Assembly: GCF_003315635.1 (NCBI RefSeq) | Contig: NZ_PDCG01000002.1 | Span: 1-64,000 of the forward strand | Direction: 5' to 3' | From: Bifidobacterium aemilianum | GTDB lineage: Bacteria > Actinomycetota > Actinomycetes > Actinomycetales > Bifidobacteriaceae | Length of the DNA: 64,000 nt | Part shown: positions 46,624 to 56,333 of the stretch, piece by piece | How the letters are laid out: each line of letters opens with the position of its first letter | How positions within the stretch are numbered: position 1 is the first letter of the stretch | The notes under the pieces: model-generated | What the model was told of the DNA's origin: nothing | Database searches by the model: none | What the model saw: the letters and a program-made list of their open reading frames with translations, nothing else | Position numbers and translations under genes: made by a program

Positions 46624-46652
46624 GATCCCCATCCGGGCCCCGGATGGGGATC
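46624..46652 (+). terminator. Perfect 13-bp hairpin after the GuaB3-type gene
   Basis: GATCCCCATCCGG (46624-46636) and its inverse (46640-46652) enclose a three-base loop. It sits about 100 bases past the GuaB3 stop without a T tract, as do several other hairpins in this window, and probably terminates transcription. Confidence 0.65.
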
Positions 46653-46816
46653 AGCACAGGGACCAATCTGAGGTAATCCACTTATCCACATTTTCGGCCA
46701 TCCGCGTTGACAGGCCACAGTCTTCATGGTGTTCTGGAGGCATAGGGTGACAAGGGAGACTCGACGGTGAGGCACCCTTGCACATGGTTGGAAACACATG
46801 GTGTGGGGAGCGGGCT

Positions 46817-47530
46817 ATGACTAAGGGCACAGCAACATACAAGGCACAAAACCGGCAATCGACGACCTACCAGACTGGGGAAGCTGGCAGGGTCAGGCAG
46901 GCGGTAGGCAAGACACTTCCCCATACCCCGGCGAAGACCGGCCCGCAGGCGAGCACTCGGCAATCCCCGGTATCAACTGCTTCTGGGGACATGGACGCAC
47001 GCTGGAATACGACAGAGAGGTTCAAGGGGACCCAGCATGCGGGGTCCTGGGAACCACCCGGTGGCTTCAAAGCCGTCAACCGCCGTCCGGTCTGTGACGG
47101 TTTCCTGAACATGGAATTGTCGGACCAACCCATCCACTACCACTTCACCAGTTGCATATCAGGCCTTCTCAGGGATCCGGATTGCTCCAACTTCGCCATG
47201 AACGCCTGTCGGATAGCCTGCATGGCCGCCGATGTGCTCAGGGGCAGACGACCCGCCCGGCTGTTGGGCAAAATCATGAGTCCCTCCTGTCTGGGCAAGT
47301 TACGGACCGTGGCCATGCTGGTGGAGAACCATTTGAACAGCCATGCCGATGTCCGGGAGAACCTGTGCACACGTCCAGTCGTGCCGACCACCATCGACGG
47401 GATGTTCACCAGTGACCACTGCCTGGAGCTCTGCATCCTCCTGTCCATCGGCTCGGCAGACTACTGCATGTCCATGCGATTGGATTTTGTGGGCAGCAGA
47501 TGGATCTGCGTGCTCGCCGATATGGGTTAG
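46817..47530 (+). CDS. Rv3235-like protein (DUF6459 type)
   Basis: A 237-residue soluble protein. The N-terminal ~100 residues are polar, low in hydrophobics and likely disordered. The C-terminal half (from about residue 120: ACRIACMAADVLRGRRPARLLGKIMSPSCLGKLRTVAMLV, later PVVPTTIDGMF and MRLDFVGSRWICVLADMG) has the pattern of the actinobacterial Rv3235 family: a helix before R-x-x-R-L, a basic helix, then a strand pair ending with W-x-C. Family function is unknown; it is often encoded near secA. ATG 46817 is preferred over one 13 codons upstream. Confidence 0.6.
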   Translation: MTKGTATYKAQNRQSTTYQTGEAGRVRQAVGKTLPHTPAKTGPQASTRQSPVSTASGDMDARWNTTERFKGTQHAGSWEPPGGFKAVNRRPVCDGFLNMELSDQPIHYHFTSCISGLLRDPDCSNFAMNACRIACMAADVLRGRRPARLLGKIMSPSCLGKLRTVAMLVENHLNSHADVRENLCTRPVVPTTIDGMFTSDHCLELCILLSIGSADYCMSMRLDFVGSRWICVLADMG

Positions 47531-47685
47531 GCCTGTCAGGCCGCGATTACTGTGGTCTTACTCAATGTTTACAGCATAGAGGTTGGAAGGGGGTCTCAGC
47601 GCAGGGGTAGGCGCGAGACACCCCGGATTGGCGAATTACCGACATGTGGACCTGTCGGGGTGGACCAGTGTTTATAGTGGTAATC

Positions 47686-49662
47686 ATGTTGCGCGAATTT
47701 TCCGTGGATGTCATTCATCCCACCACGAGCAAGGACACCATCTATTCCCTCCTGGCCAATCGTGTCATCCGGGATCCGGAGGGCTTGATAGCCCAATGGC
47801 AGGATGAACGGACCAAGACCTGGCAGGACGTGCTGGCAAAGGAGATGTTGGAGCGGGTCCGCAAGGTGGCCAAGGGGCTTATGGGCCTTGGTGTCAAGAG
47901 CGGGAGCATGTTGATCATCTATGCGGCCACCTCATACGAGTGGGCATTGGTCGATTTCGCCTGTGCCGCCATTGGTGCCGTGAGCATTCCCATCTACGAG
48001 ACGGATTCGCCCAAGCAGGCCGCAGACATCGTCGATGATGTCCATCCCAGCATCGCCTTCGCCGGAGACTGGGACCATACCCAGACCCTGGAACAGATCA
48101 GACTTGACCATACCGATCTCAAGTACGTGTTCAACTTCGAGGACGAGGGCATAGAAGCCGTTATCGGCTTCGGCAGCGCCATCACCGACGATGCCTTGGA
48201 CAAGGCCATCGACCAGGTCAGCGCCGACGACCTGGCCACCATCGTCTACACCTCCGGTTCTACGGGCAAGCCCAAGGGCGCCATGCTCTCCCACCGCAAC
48301 TTCGTCCACATCGTCTTCGCCGGCTACGATGTGCTCGACGATATGCTCTACCAGCCCTCACGGCTCATGCTCTTTCTGCCCCTGGCCCACTGCTTCGCAC
48401 GGTACATCCAATATGTCGCCATCGGCGCCAACGGCGTGGTCGGCTACGTGCCCAGCGCCAAGCACCTGCTCTCCGACCTGCGCACCTTCAAACCGACCTA
48501 CCTGCTTGGTGTGCCACGGGTCTTCGAGAAGGTCTACAACGCAGCCTCCCAGAAGGCGGGCTCCGGCCTGCAGGGCAAGGTTTTCGCCCAGGCCTTCCGA
48601 CACTTCGTCCGCTGGTCCAAGGAGGAATCAGAAGGCATGAGGCACTCGGCCCTGGAGAAGATTCGCCATGCCTTCTATATGAAGACGGTGGGAACCTCCA
48701 TCCGCTCCGCCCTCGGCCCCAATCTCAAATACCTTGCCTGCGGTGGAGCTCCCATGAACAGCGACCTGGCCCACTTCTTCAACGGTTTCGACGGCATCAC
48801 CTTCATTCAGGGCTACGGCATGACGGAAACGGCCGCACCCTGCGTGGTCAACTTCGAGGAGGCCAACCGGGTCGGTTCCGTAGGCAAGCCCGGCCCCGGC
48901 ATCGCCGTCAAGCTGGCTGATGACGACGAGGTCCTCATCAAGGGCGCCAATGTCTTCCAGGGCTATTACAAGCAGCCTGAGCTCACCGCCGAGGTCATGA
49001 CCGATGACGATTGGCTTCACAGCGGCGACCTGGGCAAGATCGACGATGACGGCTTCCTCTACATCACAGGCAGGAAGAAGGACATCATCATCACCGCCGG
49101 CGGCAAGAACATCAGCCCCGCCCCCTTGGAGGATGTCATCGACACCTGCCCCGTGGTCTCCCATTCACTGGTGTTGGGAGATGGCAAACCCTTCGTCTCC
49201 GCCCTCGTCACACTCGAGGAGGAGATGGTCCGCTCCTGGCTGGCCAGCCAAGGGCTCGACGGCAAGGCTCCCATGTCCCAGATCGCCAAGAGCGAGGCAG
49301 TGCGAGCCTTTGTCCAGCAGTATGTGGACCAGGCCAACAGCACGGTGTCCAGGGCTGAGTCCGTACGCAAGTTCCTCATCCTCGACAAGGACTACAACCA
49401 GGAGGACGGGACGCTCACACCCAGCATGAAGGTCGTCCGCCCAAAGGTCCTTGCCAGCTACCAGGAGCTCGTGGAGGATGAGATCTATGCTCCCAAGCCC
49501 CTTGTCAAGGCCCAGGCGGCTGGTGTGGTGACCCCCAAGGTCAAGCAGGCCCTGGGCAGCGTCAGCGGGTACATCAAAGGCTCCCAGGACGAAGCCGAGC
49601 GGAACCAGCAGGAGTCCGGCACGGCCCAGGATCCATCCTCCACACCTGCATCCAATAAGTGA
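47686..49662 (+). CDS. Long-chain acyl-CoA synthetase (AMP-forming)
   Basis: A 658-residue adenylate-forming enzyme that activates fatty acids as acyl-AMP then acyl-CoA. The P-loop IVYTSGSTGKPKGAMLSHRN near residue 187, LFLPLAHCFAR, GYGMTETAAPCVVN near residue 380, the hinge DLGKIDDDGFLYITGRKKDIIITAGGKN near residue 450 are intact, matching the FAA1/FadD-type long-chain family. A polar, repetitive tail of ~30 residues follows the core. ATG 47686 is chosen because relatives begin MLREFSVD-like; a weak upstream ATG at 47644 exists. In a bacterium with little beta-oxidation this probably recycles exogenous fatty acids for lipid synthesis. Confidence 0.92.
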   Translation: MLREFSVDVIHPTTSKDTIYSLLANRVIRDPEGLIAQWQDERTKTWQDVLAKEMLERVRKVAKGLMGLGVKSGSMLIIYAATSYEWALVDFACAAIGAVSIPIYETDSPKQAADIVDDVHPSIAFAGDWDHTQTLEQIRLDHTDLKYVFNFEDEGIEAVIGFGSAITDDALDKAIDQVSADDLATIVYTSGSTGKPKGAMLSHRNFVHIVFAGYDVLDDMLYQPSRLMLFLPLAHCFARYIQYVAIGANGVVGYVPSAKHLLSDLRTFKPTYLLGVPRVFEKVYNAASQKAGSGLQGKVFAQAFRHFVRWSKEESEGMRHSALEKIRHAFYMKTVGTSIRSALGPNLKYLACGGAPMNSDLAHFFNGFDGITFIQGYGMTETAAPCVVNFEEANRVGSVGKPGPGIAVKLADDDEVLIKGANVFQGYYKQPELTAEVMTDDDWLHSGDLGKIDDDGFLYITGRKKDIIITAGGKNISPAPLEDVIDTCPVVSHSLVLGDGKPFVSALVTLEEEMVRSWLASQGLDGKAPMSQIAKSEAVRAFVQQYVDQANSTVSRAESVRKFLILDKDYNQEDGTLTPSMKVVRPKVLASYQELVEDEIYAPKPLVKAQAAGVVTPKVKQALGSVSGYIKGSQDEAERNQQESGTAQDPSSTPASNK

Positions 49663-49746
49663 ACTTCCTAGACTCGGACCGGCTGTTGACCTGCTCAGTG
49701 GCCCGGCGCCAAGTCATGAAGATGGTCTTTCCTGTAAGGAGTGAGT

Positions 49747-50226
49747 GTGTCCATTAGAAGCATTCGTGTCATTCCCGATCCCATCCTGCGCACTGCCTGT
49801 GATCCCATTGAGCAGATCACCCCGGCCGTGGAGCGGCTGGTGCAGGACCTGGTGGAAACCGTAGATGACCCTGGTAGGGCCGGTCTGTCAGCCAACCAGA
49901 TTGGAGTGAGCCTGCGGGCCTTCTCATACAACATCGAGGGGAAGGTGGGCTACGTCCTCAATCCCGTCATCGAGGAGACATCGGGTGAACAGTATGGGGA
50001 CGAGGGCTGCCTTTCGGTCCCGAATCTCTGGTACAAGACCCGCCGGGCCGACTATGCCAGGGTAAGAGGCATTGATCTGGCAGGCAAGACGGTGATCCTT
50101 GAGGGCCGTGGAATAATGGGCCGCATGCTCCAGCATGAATGCGATCATCTTGACGGCCACATCTATCTGGACCGCTTGGAAATGGAGGAGCGCCGGGAAG
50201 CCATGAGGCTCCTGCGCAGTCGCTGA
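49747..50226 (+). CDS. def: Peptide deformylase
   Basis: A 159-residue metalloenzyme that removes the N-formyl group from new proteins. All three motifs are present: [14 protein letters not shown] near residue 43, [11 protein letters not shown] near residue 86 and the metal-binding [12 protein letters not shown] near residue 130. AAGGA is six bases before the GTG at 49747; the GTG at 49741 abuts that site and is less likely. Standing just before rpsB it fits a translation-related neighbourhood. Confidence 0.94.
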   Translation: MSIRSIRVIPDPILRTACDPIEQITPAVERLVQDLVETVDDPGRAGLSANQIGVSLRAFSYNIEGKVGYVLNPVIEETSGEQYGDEGCLSVPNLWYKTRRADYARVRGIDLAGKTVILEGRGIMGRMLQHECDHLDGHIYLDRLEMEERREAMRLLRSR

Positions 50227-50262
50227 CCGGCATGCTCGCTAGCGCTGCCGTTCCCGGATGAA

Positions 50263-50284
50263 GGGGCATTAGGCAGTATGCCCC
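50263..50284 (+). terminator. Short hairpin between def and rpsB
   Basis: GGGGCAT (50263-50269) and ATGCCCC (50278-50284) pair around an eight-base loop 37 bases past def. No T tract. The rest of 50227-50495 is the rpsB upstream region; GATATACT near 50306 could be a -10 element but has no good -35. Confidence 0.45.
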
Positions 50285-50495
50285 ACCGGTTTGTACCAGC
50301 AAGAGGATATACTGCATTCTTGTATGCCACTGTTGCTGTTCCTAGTCGTTGGAGGGACAGCGGCACCGAGTCTAACCACAACCGGCATACCAACATCGCG
50401 TCATGTCCTCGACGGTCTGTGTCGGTCGGTTCCCACGGGAGCTGCACGCAGATGCGCATGACCAGGCAATAACCGACATGAAAGGTAGTACCACC

Positions 50496-51368
50496 ATGGC
50501 TCAGATCACTATGAGCGAAATGCTGAAATCCGGCCTGCACTTTGGACATCAGACCCGCCGCTGGAATCCCAAGATGAAGCAGTACGTTCTCACCCAGCGC
50601 AACGGCATCCACATCATCAACCTCTTCAAGTCGCTCGACATGATCGACACGGCCTACGACTTTATCAAGACCACGGTGGCCCACAATGGCACCATTCTCT
50701 TCGTCGGTACCAAGAAGCAGGCCCAGGAGGCCATCAAGGAGCAGGCCACCCGTGTGAACATGCCCTACGTCTCCGAGCGTTGGCTGGGCGGCATGCTCAC
50801 CAACTTCCAGACCGTGTCCAAGCGAGTCTCCCGCATGAAGGAGCTCGAGGAGATGGACTTCTCCGATGTCCGCGGTTCCGGCCTGACCAAGAAGGAGCTC
50901 CTGCTCCTGGAGCGCGAGAAAGACAAGCTGACCAAGCAGCTGGGCGGTATCCGCAACATGAGCCGCACCCCCTCCGCCCTCTTCGTGGTTGACATCAACA
51001 AGGAGGCCCTGGCTGTTGAGGAGGCCCACAAGCTGGGCATTCCGGTCATCGCCATCGTCGATACCAACACGGATCCCGACAAGGTCTCCTACCCGATTCC
51101 AGCCAACGATGACGCCATTCGCGGCATCCAGCTGCTGACCAGCCTCATGGCCGATGCCGTGGCTGACGGTCTGCTGGCCCGTTCCAACAAGGCCAGCAAG
51201 GATGAGTCCAAGGACCAGCAGCCCATGGCCGCTTGGGAGAAGGACCTGCTGACCCAGGAGGGCAGCAAGTCCGAGGAAGCAACCGCCGACAAGGTCGAGG
51301 CCCGGAAGGCCCAGACCGTGGCTGAGGCCCCGACCGAGCAAGCCCAGAGCGAAGAGCAGCAAGCCTAG
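50496..51368 (+). CDS. rpsB: 30S ribosomal protein S2
   Basis: A 290-residue ribosomal protein. The start [27 protein letters not shown] is unmistakable, followed by [22 protein letters not shown] and the ...[16 protein letters not shown] signature near residue 95, and [37 protein letters not shown] near residue 165. The acidic Glu/Gln/Ala-rich tail of about 60 residues is longer than in E. coli and usual in Actinobacteria. ATG 50496 is preferred to an in-frame upstream ATG at 50403 on homology. Confidence 0.98.
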   Translation: MAQITMSEMLKSGLHFGHQTRRWNPKMKQYVLTQRNGIHIINLFKSLDMIDTAYDFIKTTVAHNGTILFVGTKKQAQEAIKEQATRVNMPYVSERWLGGMLTNFQTVSKRVSRMKELEEMDFSDVRGSGLTKKELLLLEREKDKLTKQLGGIRNMSRTPSALFVVDINKEALAVEEAHKLGIPVIAIVDTNTDPDKVSYPIPANDDAIRGIQLLTSLMADAVADGLLARSNKASKDESKDQQPMAAWEKDLLTQEGSKSEEATADKVEARKAQTVAEAPTEQAQSEEQQA

Positions 51369-51373
51369 GTGAT

Positions 51374-51417
51374 ACTCTCCCTTGCGGGATGCGCACATCC
51401 TCCCGCAAGAGGGGATA
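51374..51417 (+). terminator. Hairpin in the rpsB-tsf spacer
   Basis: Arms around 51379-51389 and 51401-51411 (core CTTGCGGGA with TCCCGCAAG) form a stable stem between rpsB and tsf with no T tract. It may attenuate or process the transcript and so lower tsf relative to rpsB. Confidence 0.5.
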
Positions 51418-51440
51418 CCAAATAAGAGGAGACAGTACAA

Positions 51441-52292
51441 ATGGCAGCAATTACTGCAGCATTGATCAAGCAAGTGCGTGAAGAGACCGGCGCCGGCATG
51501 ATGGACGTCAAGAAGGCGCTCACCGAGGCCGAGGGCGATGTCACCCGCGCCAAGGAGATCATTCGCGCCAAGGGCATCGAGGCGGCAGGCAAGCGTGAGG
51601 GTCGCAGCGCCCAGGAAGGCACCATTGCCTCCACCGTCGTTGACTCCGCCGCCGGCCAGACCGGTTACGCGGTGGAACTCAACTCCGAGACCGATTTCGT
51701 GGCCAAAACCCCCAAGTTCGTGGACTTTGCCAAGAATGTCCTCGACCAGGCCGTCAAGGTCCAGGCATCGGATGCCGAGCAGATTCTGGCGGCACCCTCC
51801 GACGACGGCACCGTCAAGGAGACCGTTGAGGAGGCGGCCTCCCTCTTCGGCGAGCATGTCAAGATCGGTCAGGTCGCCAAGATCGAGGGTCCCCATGTCG
51901 AGATCTACGCCCACAAGAAGTCTGCTGAGATGCCTCCCTCCATCGTGGCCATGATCGCCACTGATGAGGCTGGTGCCTCCGTGGCCCATGAGGCTGCCCT
52001 GCAGATTTCCGCCATGGGTGCCAAGTGGCTCACCCGTGAGGATGTTCCCGCTGATGTTGTCGAGGCTGAGCGCCGTGTGGCCACTGAGAAGTCCCAGGCC
52101 GAAGGCAAGCCCGAGCAGATCATCCCCAAGATTGTGGAGGGCCGTCTCAACGCCTTCTACAAGGAGAACGTCCTCTTGGAGCAGGAGTACGTCAAGGACA
52201 CCTCCAAGTCCATCGGCGACCTCTTCAAGCAGGTCGGAGGCCAGGCTCTGGCCTTCGCCCGCATTGAGGTCGGCAAGGGTGAGGAGGAGTGA
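51441..52292 (+). CDS. tsf: Translation elongation factor Ts
   Basis: A 283-residue nucleotide-exchange factor for EF-Tu. The N-terminal UBA-like domain LIKQVREETGAGMMDVKKALTEAEGDVTRAKEIIRAKG contains the signature, and ELNSETDFVAKTPKFVDFA near residue 75 is the EF-Tu contact. The remainder matches the core and C-terminal module. GAGGAGA ribosome site; usual position behind rpsB. Two terminators follow. Confidence 0.97.
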   Translation: MAAITAALIKQVREETGAGMMDVKKALTEAEGDVTRAKEIIRAKGIEAAGKREGRSAQEGTIASTVVDSAAGQTGYAVELNSETDFVAKTPKFVDFAKNVLDQAVKVQASDAEQILAAPSDDGTVKETVEEAASLFGEHVKIGQVAKIEGPHVEIYAHKKSAEMPPSIVAMIATDEAGASVAHEAALQISAMGAKWLTREDVPADVVEAERRVATEKSQAEGKPEQIIPKIVEGRLNAFYKENVLLEQEYVKDTSKSIGDLFKQVGGQALAFARIEVGKGEEE

Positions 52293-52316
52293 TACATCTT
52301 CATATGGGAGCCTGGG

Positions 52317-52380
52317 CCTAGTGAACTAGGTTTTTCGACTTCCGAGTGAGGGGGCATCGGTTTGCCGGTGCCCCCTTTGT
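52317..52380 (+). terminator. Tandem terminators after tsf
   Basis: First, CCTAG/CTAGG (52317-52321, 52326-52330) followed by five T. Second, a 12-bp stem AGGGGGCATCGG with CCGGTGCCCCCT (52349-52360, 52365-52376) followed by TTTGT. Together they close the rpsB-tsf unit firmly. Confidence 0.8.
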
Positions 52381-52512
52381 CATGCGCCGCCAGCCTATGC
52401 GTCAAGCGCGTCCACGTGGCCCGCTGCGGCGCCACTGTCTGAGCAAGCGGTTAGGCTGAGGAGCGGACTTTCTGGGCTGGCGGGCCCAGATACAGCTAAT
52501 GAAAGGCTCAGC

Positions 52513-53259
52513 ATGTCAGGTGAGGGTATGGGCGACAGGCCCCGACGAGTACTCATGAAACTATCCGGCGAGGCCTTCGGTGGGGGCAAGGTGGGTATCG
52601 ACACCCATGTCGTCCGACGCATCAGCCAGGAGATCAAGGTCGCCGTCGACCAGGGTGTCCAGGTCGCCATCGTGGTCGGTGGTGGCAACTTCTTCCGGGG
52701 AGCCGAACTCCAGCAGGCAGGCATCGAACGCAGCCGTGGTGACTACATGGGCATGCTTGGTACCGTCATGAACTGCCTGGCCCTCCAGGACTTCCTGGAG
52801 CAGGAGGGGCAGGCCACCCGGGTCCAGACGGCCATCACCATGGGCCAGGTCGCCGAGCCCTACATTCCCCTCAAGGCCATTCGTCACCTGGAAAAGGGGA
52901 GAGTGGTCATCTTCGGCGCAGGGGCCGGCATGCCTTACTTTTCCACCGACACCGTATCCATCCAGCGGTCCCTGGAGATTCATTGCGATGAGGTTCTGAT
53001 GGGCAAGAACGGGGTGGATGGAGTCTATACGGCCGACCCCATGAAGGACCCCCAAGCCAAGCGCTTCGTGACCCTGAGCTACAACCGGGCTCTGGTCGAC
53101 AATCTGGCAGTCATGGATGCTGCGGCCCTTTCAATGGCCCGTGACAACGCCGAGAACATTCGTGTCTTCGGACTTGAGGAAGCGGGCAATGTTACCCGAG
53201 CCTTGGCCGGAGAAGCCATAGGCACCCTGGTCTCTTCCGCGGAGTCGACCGTGGCCTGA
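52513..53259 (+). CDS. pyrH: UMP kinase
   Basis: A 248-residue hexameric kinase of the amino-acid kinase fold converting UMP to [20 protein letters not shown] is near residue 12, [13 protein letters not shown] near residue 53, [20 protein letters not shown] near residue 77 and [19 protein letters not shown] near residue 160. GAAAGG precedes the ATG by six bases. Placed before frr, the standard bacterial order. It consumes the UMP made by the pyr genes at 16.5-21.4 kb. Confidence 0.97.
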   Translation: MSGEGMGDRPRRVLMKLSGEAFGGGKVGIDTHVVRRISQEIKVAVDQGVQVAIVVGGGNFFRGAELQQAGIERSRGDYMGMLGTVMNCLALQDFLEQEGQATRVQTAITMGQVAEPYIPLKAIRHLEKGRVVIFGAGAGMPYFSTDTVSIQRSLEIHCDEVLMGKNGVDGVYTADPMKDPQAKRFVTLSYNRALVDNLAVMDAAALSMARDNAENIRVFGLEEAGNVTRALAGEAIGTLVSSAESTVA

Positions 53260-53339
53260 CCGGGGCAGGGAGGCACAGGCCGACCTGATAGGCTAGTGAG
53301 GAGCTGATGGACATCAGCAGGAATGAAGGAGCAGACACG

Positions 53340-53894
53340 ATGGCAAATCCCATTGCACAGGCCAGGGAACAGATGAACAAGTCAGTGGAGGCCACCAAGG
53401 AGAACTTCTCCGGTATCCGAACCGGACGGGCCAACCCAGCCCTCCTCAATGGACTGGTCGTGGACTACTATGGGGCACCAACCCCCATCAAGGCGGTGGC
53501 CTCCATCGGTGTTCCCGAACCCCGTACCCTTTCCGTTACCCCCTTCGACGCCTCCCAGGCCAATGCGGTTGAGAAGGCCATCCGTGACTCCGATCTGGGT
53601 GTCAGCCCCCGCCGTGACGGCAATGTCATCCATATCACCATGCCGGAACTGACCGAGGACCGTCGTAAGGAATACGTCAAGTTGGCCAAGACCAAGGCCG
53701 AGGACGGCAAGGTCGCGGTACGCAACATTCGCCGTAAGACCAAGGAAGCCATCGACAAGTCCGTCAAGGATGGCGATATGGGAGAAGATGAGGGAGACCG
53801 CTACCTCAAGGAATTGGACAAGCTGACCAAGGAGATCAGCGACAAGCTGGATGAGCTCCTGGCCGGTAAGCAGAAGGACATCATGGAGGTCTGA
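53340..53894 (+). CDS. frr: Ribosome recycling factor
   Basis: A 184-residue factor that splits post-termination ribosomes with EF-G. The two-domain fold is evident: long helices at both ends (AREQMNKSVEATKENFSGIRTGRANPALLNGL and TEDRRKEYVKLAKTKAEDGKVAVRNIRRK) and the middle beta domain (PIKAVASIGVPEPRTLSVTPFD). AAGGAG eight bases before ATG 53340 sets the start; an in-frame ATG at 53307 is less likely. Length is typical (~185). Confidence 0.97.
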   Translation: MANPIAQAREQMNKSVEATKENFSGIRTGRANPALLNGLVVDYYGAPTPIKAVASIGVPEPRTLSVTPFDASQANAVEKAIRDSDLGVSPRRDGNVIHITMPELTEDRRKEYVKLAKTKAEDGKVAVRNIRRKTKEAIDKSVKDGDMGEDEGDRYLKELDKLTKEISDKLDELLAGKQKDIMEV

Positions 53895-53940
53895 TGCTCC
53901 GCTGTCGCAGGATCTGACTTGGCAATGTGGGGAACGATAG

Positions 53941-54921
53941 ATGAGTGCAGAACATGAGTTTGAGGACCAGACTGAGGCGGCCCTCCAGGACATCAACAAG
54001 AAGACCGGGCGCAACATGCCCCAGGCCGTACTCACGGCGGTCGTGCTCATAGCCATCATCGTGGCTTGTCTGCTCATACGTACTGACCTGTTCGTCTACC
54101 TCATCATCTTCTTCATGGTTCTTGGCCTCTGGGAACTGCGCGTGGACTTCGCCACCGTGGGACTCCAGATCCCGGTGCTGGCCCTATGGCTTTGCTCCGT
54201 AGTGACATTGCTGGCGACCTACTATGCCCCTCGGCACCTGCTGGCCACGGTACTCTGCACCATGGGATCCCTACTGATTGTGGTCCTCGCGGCATCAACC
54301 AAGCTGACCATGGGCAACCGCCTGACCGTTGCGGTTGCCAGCAAACTCGACACCTCTTCCCTTGGTTCAGCCAGGCAGCCGGTTCAGCCTGATGGGCACG
54401 GCCTGGGCCACGCCAGCCTATCGCATGTGGCTGTATCGGTCTTCACGCTGGTATATATCGCTCTGCTGGCCTCCTTCCTGATCCTGCCGGAGACCTTTGG
54501 CGGCCACCCTGTGGCCCATGCGATTCTGCTTATCTTCATTCCGGCCCTCAGCGACACCGGCGGCCTCTTCGCCGGGGCCTGGTTGGGCAAGCACAAGCTC
54601 TCGCCCAGGATCTCACCCAAGAAGTCGGTCGAGGGACTGATCGGGTCCATGTTGTTCGCCATGGCGGGAGCCTTCGCCGTATTCGCCTTTACATACGGGG
54701 ATTCATGGGCCAGCCATTGGTGGGTACCTATAGTCATGGGGGTCATGGTGGGCCTGGTCGGCACCTTCGGTGACCTGTGCGCGTCCATGCTCAAGCGGGA
54801 CATGGGCATCAAAGACATGGGCCATTTGCTCAAAGGCCACGGCGGTGTGCTGGACCGGGTGGATTCCATCCTGCTCTGTGCCCCCTTCATGTCCGGACTC
54901 CTATGGGCCCTGGGGATGTAG
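53941..54921 (+). CDS. cdsA: Phosphatidate cytidylyltransferase
   Basis: A 326-residue membrane enzyme making CDP-diacylglycerol, the precursor for PgsA at the right end of the window. About eight hydrophobic segments follow a ~35-residue polar head. The CDS signature lies near residue 200-225: LSDTGGLFAGAWLGKHKLSPRISPKKSVEG, with downstream GTFGDLCASMLKRDMGIKDMGHLLKGHGGVLDRVDS. Follows frr after 46 bases, as in most bacteria. Confidence 0.95.
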   Translation: MSAEHEFEDQTEAALQDINKKTGRNMPQAVLTAVVLIAIIVACLLIRTDLFVYLIIFFMVLGLWELRVDFATVGLQIPVLALWLCSVVTLLATYYAPRHLLATVLCTMGSLLIVVLAASTKLTMGNRLTVAVASKLDTSSLGSARQPVQPDGHGLGHASLSHVAVSVFTLVYIALLASFLILPETFGGHPVAHAILLIFIPALSDTGGLFAGAWLGKHKLSPRISPKKSVEGLIGSMLFAMAGAFAVFAFTYGDSWASHWWVPIVMGVMVGLVGTFGDLCASMLKRDMGIKDMGHLLKGHGGVLDRVDSILLCAPFMSGLLWALGM

Positions 54922-54996
54922 GAAGCCAGCGACAAGAGCGACAGGTCGGCAAGCTGGTCTTGCGCAAACAGTGATGACGTTGAGGAGTACAGTCCA

Positions 54997-56166
54997 GTGA
55001 CACAAACGGCAACTCAGGAACAAAAGCCAGCCTTCAGAGAGGTCCTATCCAAGGAACACACCCGTAGGGGCAAGCCACCCCTGCATTTTGCGGATATGAC
55101 CCAGGAGGAGCGTGTCTCCAAGGCCCAGGAGCTGGGTCTGGCCAGGTTCCGGGCCAAGCAGCTGGCCAATCATTACTTCGCCCACCATGACGTTGCGGCG
55201 GCCGATTTCTCCGACTTCCCCGCAGCGGATAGGGAGCTGGTCTCCCAGGCCTTCTTCCCTGAACTCATCAAGGAGGAGACCCGCCAGATCGCGGACCAAG
55301 GCACAACGGTCAAGACCCTCTGGGAACTCTTCGATGGTGCCCGCATCGAGTCGGTGCTCATGCGCTATCCCAAGCGTGCCACCCTCTGCATCTCCAGCCA
55401 GGTGGGCTGCGGCATGGACTGCCCCTTCTGCGCCACAGGCCGCATGGGCCTGACACGCAATATGTCGACCGGGGAGATTCTGGAACAGGTCAGGGTCGCG
55501 GCCTGGTCCATGGAGGCGGGCGAGATCGCCGGTGGCCCCGGCAGGCTCAGCAATGTGGTCTTCATGGGCATGGGTGAACCCATGGCCAATTACAAGTCCG
55601 TCCTTGGCGCCGTCCGGCAGATCTGCGCCGCTCCGCCGGAGGGATTCGGCATATCGGCCCGGAACATCACTATATCCACGGTCGGTGTTGTTCCAGGGAT
55701 ACGCAAACTCACGGCGGAGGGCTTGCCGGTCCGACTGGCAGTCTCCCTGCATGCCCCATCCGACCAGCTGCGTGATGAGCTCGTGCCCATGAACCGTCGC
55801 TTCAACACCAGCCAGGTCCTGGATGCGGCCCATGACTACTATCTGACCTCCAAACGCCGGGTCAGCATTGAATACGCCCTCATGCGGGGCATCAATGACC
55901 AGGCCGAACATGCCCGGCTCCTGGCCAAGCGCCTGAATCATTACGGGGATGACTGGGCCCATGTCAATCCCATTCCCCTCAACCCCATAGAGGGGTCACG
56001 TTGGACGGCCTCCAAACCTGAGGATGAGCAGACTTTCCTGGATATCCTCCACCGGGCCGGTATAGCCGCCACCTTGCGTGACACCCGCGGCGAGGACATT
56101 GATGGAGCCTGTGGCCAGCTGGCGGCCAAGCAAGGTGGCAGCCGGTCCGAGGAAGCCAAAGCCTGA
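54997..56166 (+). CDS. rlmN: 23S rRNA/tRNA (adenine-C2)-methyltransferase RlmN
   Basis: A 389-residue radical-SAM enzyme methylating A2503 of 23S rRNA and A37 of some tRNAs. The iron-sulfur motif is C-G-M-D-C-P-F-C near residue 134 (SSQVGCGMDCPFCATGRMG), VVFMGMGEPMANY near residue 188 and ITISTVGVVPGIRKL near residue 226, and the catalytic C-terminal Cys falls in TLRDTRGEDIDGACGQLA near residue 373. GTG start with GAGGAG upstream. Complete. Confidence 0.96.
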   Translation: MTQTATQEQKPAFREVLSKEHTRRGKPPLHFADMTQEERVSKAQELGLARFRAKQLANHYFAHHDVAAADFSDFPAADRELVSQAFFPELIKEETRQIADQGTTVKTLWELFDGARIESVLMRYPKRATLCISSQVGCGMDCPFCATGRMGLTRNMSTGEILEQVRVAAWSMEAGEIAGGPGRLSNVVFMGMGEPMANYKSVLGAVRQICAAPPEGFGISARNITISTVGVVPGIRKLTAEGLPVRLAVSLHAPSDQLRDELVPMNRRFNTSQVLDAAHDYYLTSKRRVSIEYALMRGINDQAEHARLLAKRLNHYGDDWAHVNPIPLNPIEGSRWTASKPEDEQTFLDILHRAGIAATLRDTRGEDIDGACGQLAAKQGGSRSEEAKA

Positions 56167-56333
56167 GCCAGGCCGCACATGGGTGCTTTCTCAAGCTCGC
56201 GACATTCCCTCTCAACAGGTGGGAAATTCCAGGTGCCCTGGCTGAAGCCCCTATAGGCTGGCAAGTCCTCGAAGGTCAGTACAGCATATTCCACTGCTTG
56301 GGTGGCTGCACGGATGAGTAGGAGGAGGGGCCG